Assembly: GCA_034766995.1 (NCBI GenBank)
Contig: CM068314.1
Coordinates: forward strand, 198,501 to 262,500
Source: Acanthacorydalis orientalis
Taxonomy: Eukaryota; Arthropoda; Insecta; Megaloptera; Corydalidae
Length of the DNA stretch: 64,000 bases
Direction: 5' to 3'
Position 1 is the first letter of the stretch. The number at the start of each line of letters is the position of its first letter. Positions 61,611-64,000 of the stretch are shown here, piece by piece. The notes beneath the pieces were generated by a model that saw only the letters and a program-made list of their open reading frames with translations, was not told the DNA's origin and ran no database searches. The translations under genes were made by a program, and so were the position numbers.

Positions 61611-62695
61611 AACAAAAACTAAATCTAATCAAATGCATGAAACGGATCAGCAAAGAATTAAAAAAAAAAACATTATACAAAAAACAGTTAAAATCAAAAA
61701 AATGACACGACGGTCTCACTTGATTGTGGTACAAAGTGAAATTCAACAAGAGAATAGTTAAGCGAAAGTTACTTGAAGCTACATCCTGAGATTTAATTTC
61801 TGATCAAAGACTACAAAAAAAAATAAAATTAATTTCTACGACAAGATAAACGGTACGAGGGGGCATGAGGAACTGAAAATCATATAAATTATACAAAAAT
61901 CAATGATACTTAATGGTCGGATCACACCAAGTCCAATTCGGCTACAGTTACTGCTAGTAATTTGTACAGAGATAGGAGTGAGGAAACTACATCCATCACT
62001 CTAAAATGATAGCGAAACAAATTCATAAAAGAGTCTACATGGGGGAGAATTTACTTTCAGAAAAGATTGAAACTTAGAACAATCAAAGATAAATTAATTC
62101 ACTTTAAATCTATACACAAATAATTAAATACTAGACAGAGACTTGAAAATTATCAGCAATGAAATCAAACACAGAGCAAGGTGTCTGTTGAAATTTCTAC
62201 GGATTTAAATCCAGAAAATTCAAAGCATAATTAATGAGTTTTAAGATTATATGAAAAGAAAATCATTATGAACGAAGACTATAAAGTGATAAGTTACAAG
62301 AAATAAGAAATCATACATATAAAACTAAATGAAATCTACAAAACTAATCAAGGATTTGAAGAATGGTACGGGGGGGGGGGACGTTCGTGTTTCGACCGAG
62401 CTGCAAATCATACAAAATAACACACAACAATGCTTAAAACTCTTCGCTGAAGATCCTGTTTTGATCAAAGACTTTGAAACACAGTTACCATAAATTGTAC
62501 TCGTTTACTTTTTAAAAAAATACTAATTGATTACCGAATTATTGAAAACCGAACAACTGATTCGACTTCGACACAAGCTACGTTAAATATCTATCACATT
62601 TACAATTGAAAATCGATAACGAACAAATTCTTTACTGCAAATTCAATATGAGAGTTTAACAATCAAAATAGGATCATTCAACACCGTCTAGAACT
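61611..62695. mobile_element. A-rich, strand-asymmetric transposon-like interior
   Basis: On the + strand this kilobase is strongly A-rich and T-poor, unlike the symmetric AT-rich DNA elsewhere in the window. Such skew is familiar from LTR-retrotransposon interiors. Related segments recur about 660 bp apart (GATCAAAGACT near 61802 and 62463, each preceded by GAAG...ATCCTG; GGTACG-G-rich blocks near 61853 and 62365). No protein domain is visible. Confidence 0.35.
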
Positions 62696-63180
62696 CGTCT
62701 CACTCTGAAGAACGTACCGCGTACTCGCAGCAACAGCAGCAGCATCCGTCGTTCCCTCGATGATCCGGAACCGAAATCTGGACACGGGTGCCAGATCTTC
62801 GTCGCTTCAGGACAAAGCAACGAACCGACATCCGCTGCCGAAGCGGAAAACAACAAAAAAAAAAAAAAACGCGGAACCGACCGAAAACGCGACGCGGATA
62901 TACGACAACCCATCGCGCGCGCACACACTCACCCACGCACACCGTCTCATCCACACGCCACGTCCTTTCAGTCGCCTCGTACGACAAGCAGGAAATACTG
63001 CGGCCGAATCCTGATCCTCGGCCGCTGGGATGGCAGTTTCGATGTCGCTCCGACGACGGTTCCGCCCCACGTCCGAACGCCAGCATCTTCTACGGACAGA
63101 AATCACGTACGGTACATCGAACTTGGTGGACGCCGACCATAATCTGAAACACGAGACGGATCGTTCAAACAAATCAGTTT
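62696..63180 (-). mobile_element. retroposon-like GC-rich fragment
   Basis: On the - strand the stretch includes TGTCGTACGAGGCGACTG (complement of 62970-62987), preceded by a GC-rich part with GCCGAGGATCAGGATTCGGC. From memory, a GTCGTA-GAGGCGACT block recurs in many invertebrate retroposon-type repeats; I do not assign a family. A 16-base A-run lies at 62855-62870 on +. No transposase or RT domain is visible. Confidence 0.3.
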
Positions 63181-63238
63181 ATAGGAGACCGGTCGACGTC
63201 TCTTGACGACGTCATTGAAATAAATAGCAATAAGAAAT

Positions 63239-63269
63239 TTAATACATACATATGTATACATATATATAC

Positions 63270-63329
<60 letters not shown>

Positions 63330-63378
63330 ATACGTATATATATATACATATACATATATGTATATATATATATATATA
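63239..63378. repeat. (TA)n/(CATA)n tract, mariner insertion target
   Basis: About 140 bp of TA repeat with CATA and GTATA interruptions, ending exactly at the 5' terminal repeat of a mariner element. Mariner elements insert at TA, so the tract supplied the target. Confidence 0.93.
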
Positions 63379-64000
63379 CGAGGTCGGACAATTAAGTAAT
63401 GCGACCGATTTTTTTCTCGGCCTGTGGTAACACTGCGAACCTGTAACTCCGCCACCGTAATAGCAGATCCCTACTCTCTCGATTGAGACGACACGAAGTC
63501 CACCGAATGAACATCGCTCAAGATTGTCTCGAGCAGGTTGAAAGTGATCCTCGATCTTCTCGATCGAGTTATTACTGGTGATGAAAGTTGGTTCTTTCAA
63601 TATGACCCCGAAACTAAACGACAATGCCAACAGTGGCTGTCCCCTGGAGCACCAAGGCCAAAGAAGGCGAGAATGAGCAAGTCCAAAGTGAAAACCATGT
63701 TGATTTGCTTCTTCGACAGCAAAGGGGTGGTTCACAAAGAGTTCGCACCACCTGGACAAACCGTAAATCAAGTATTCTACCGCAATGTGCTCGAAAAATT
63801 ACGAAAAAGGGTGCTCAGAGTGCGTCCAGAGATCGCGAAGACTCGGGTTCTGCATCACGACAATGCTCCCTGTCACAGTGCGTTCAGTGTCTCTCAGTTT
63901 TTGGCGTCTAAAGGCATCGCAACGTTACCACAACCGCCCTATTCACCGGACATGTCACCCTGCGACTTTTTCCTATTCCCCCAAATGAAAAAATTCGTCA
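63379..64000 (+). mobile_element. mariner element, 5'-deleted and frameshifted, runs off the window
   Basis: It starts with a mariner-type terminal repeat CGAGGTCGGACAATTAAGTA directly after a TA. Only about 125 bp separate it from a transposase segment that should lie about 150 codons into the protein, so the DNA-binding half is deleted. Transposase resumes at 63504 in one frame ([17 protein letters not shown]) and shifts frame between 63555 and 63561. It then stays open to the window end with [27 protein letters not shown] and YSPDMSPCDFFLFP. The catalytic Asp residues fall at 63580 (TGDE), 63859 (HHDN) and 63964 (PCDF). The last two are separated by exactly 34 residues, the D34D signature of mariner. 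The 3' terminal repeat is outside the window. A non-autonomous copy. Confidence 0.9.
63504..64000 (+). pseudogene. mariner transposase pseudogene (partial)
   Basis: The DDE/D catalytic domain of a mariner-family transposase. It lacks the N-terminal helix-turn-helix region, carries one frameshift at about 63555-63561 and continues past the window end. Apart from the frameshift there is no stop codon and the catalytic triad is intact, so the copy is probably fairly young. Confidence 0.88.

Overview
The window is a piece of insect nuclear genome carrying the tandem apterous locus. It holds the 3' part of one LIM-homeobox gene, apterous A (apA), and a complete second one, apterous B (apB), on the + strand. 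Two uncharacterised secreted-protein genes follow on the - strand. The intron-exon genes with GT/AG splice sites, an apA/apB pair (reduced to one gene in Drosophila), a mariner transposon, dense (TA)n/(CA)n microsatellites and lack of CpG depletion point to a non-dipteran insect. A hymenopteran such as an ant or wasp is my guess; the sequence alone does not settle it.

Layout. 1-8031: non-coding, probably an apA intron, because the exon with the first LIM domain is not found and must lie upstream of the window. 8032-21626: three apA exons (LIM2 plus linker; linker plus most of the homeodomain; end of homeodomain plus C-terminus) separated by introns of about 7.9 and 4.9 kb. 21627-45455: apA 3' flank and a 24-kb intergenic region rich in microsatellites. 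45456-46650: apB, 374 residues, with a single 70-bp intron. 46651-50594: apB 3' flank and spacer. 50595-52964 (-): a 789-residue secreted Tyr/Pro/Ala/Ser-rich protein. 54626-55831 (-): a 401-residue secreted protein with a Tyr-rich middle and an acidic tail. 55832-64000: repeat-rich DNA with AT-rich sequence, several long (TA)n tracts, a possible MITE, a compositionally distinct TE-like block, and a 5'-deleted, frameshifted mariner that runs off the window end.

How the genes relate. ApA and ApB are nuclear LIM-homeodomain transcription factors of the Lhx2/9 class, which act with the Chip/Ldb cofactor in appendage dorsal identity and neuron specification. Their intron structures differ strongly, yet their LIM2 exons share an 83-bp perfectly identical stretch, which suggests recent gene conversion. 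The two - strand genes are adjacent, co-oriented, single-exon, TATA-driven and secreted. They look like structural extracellular-matrix, cuticle or eggshell proteins, but neither has a secure family assignment. No functional link to apterous is visible beyond proximity.
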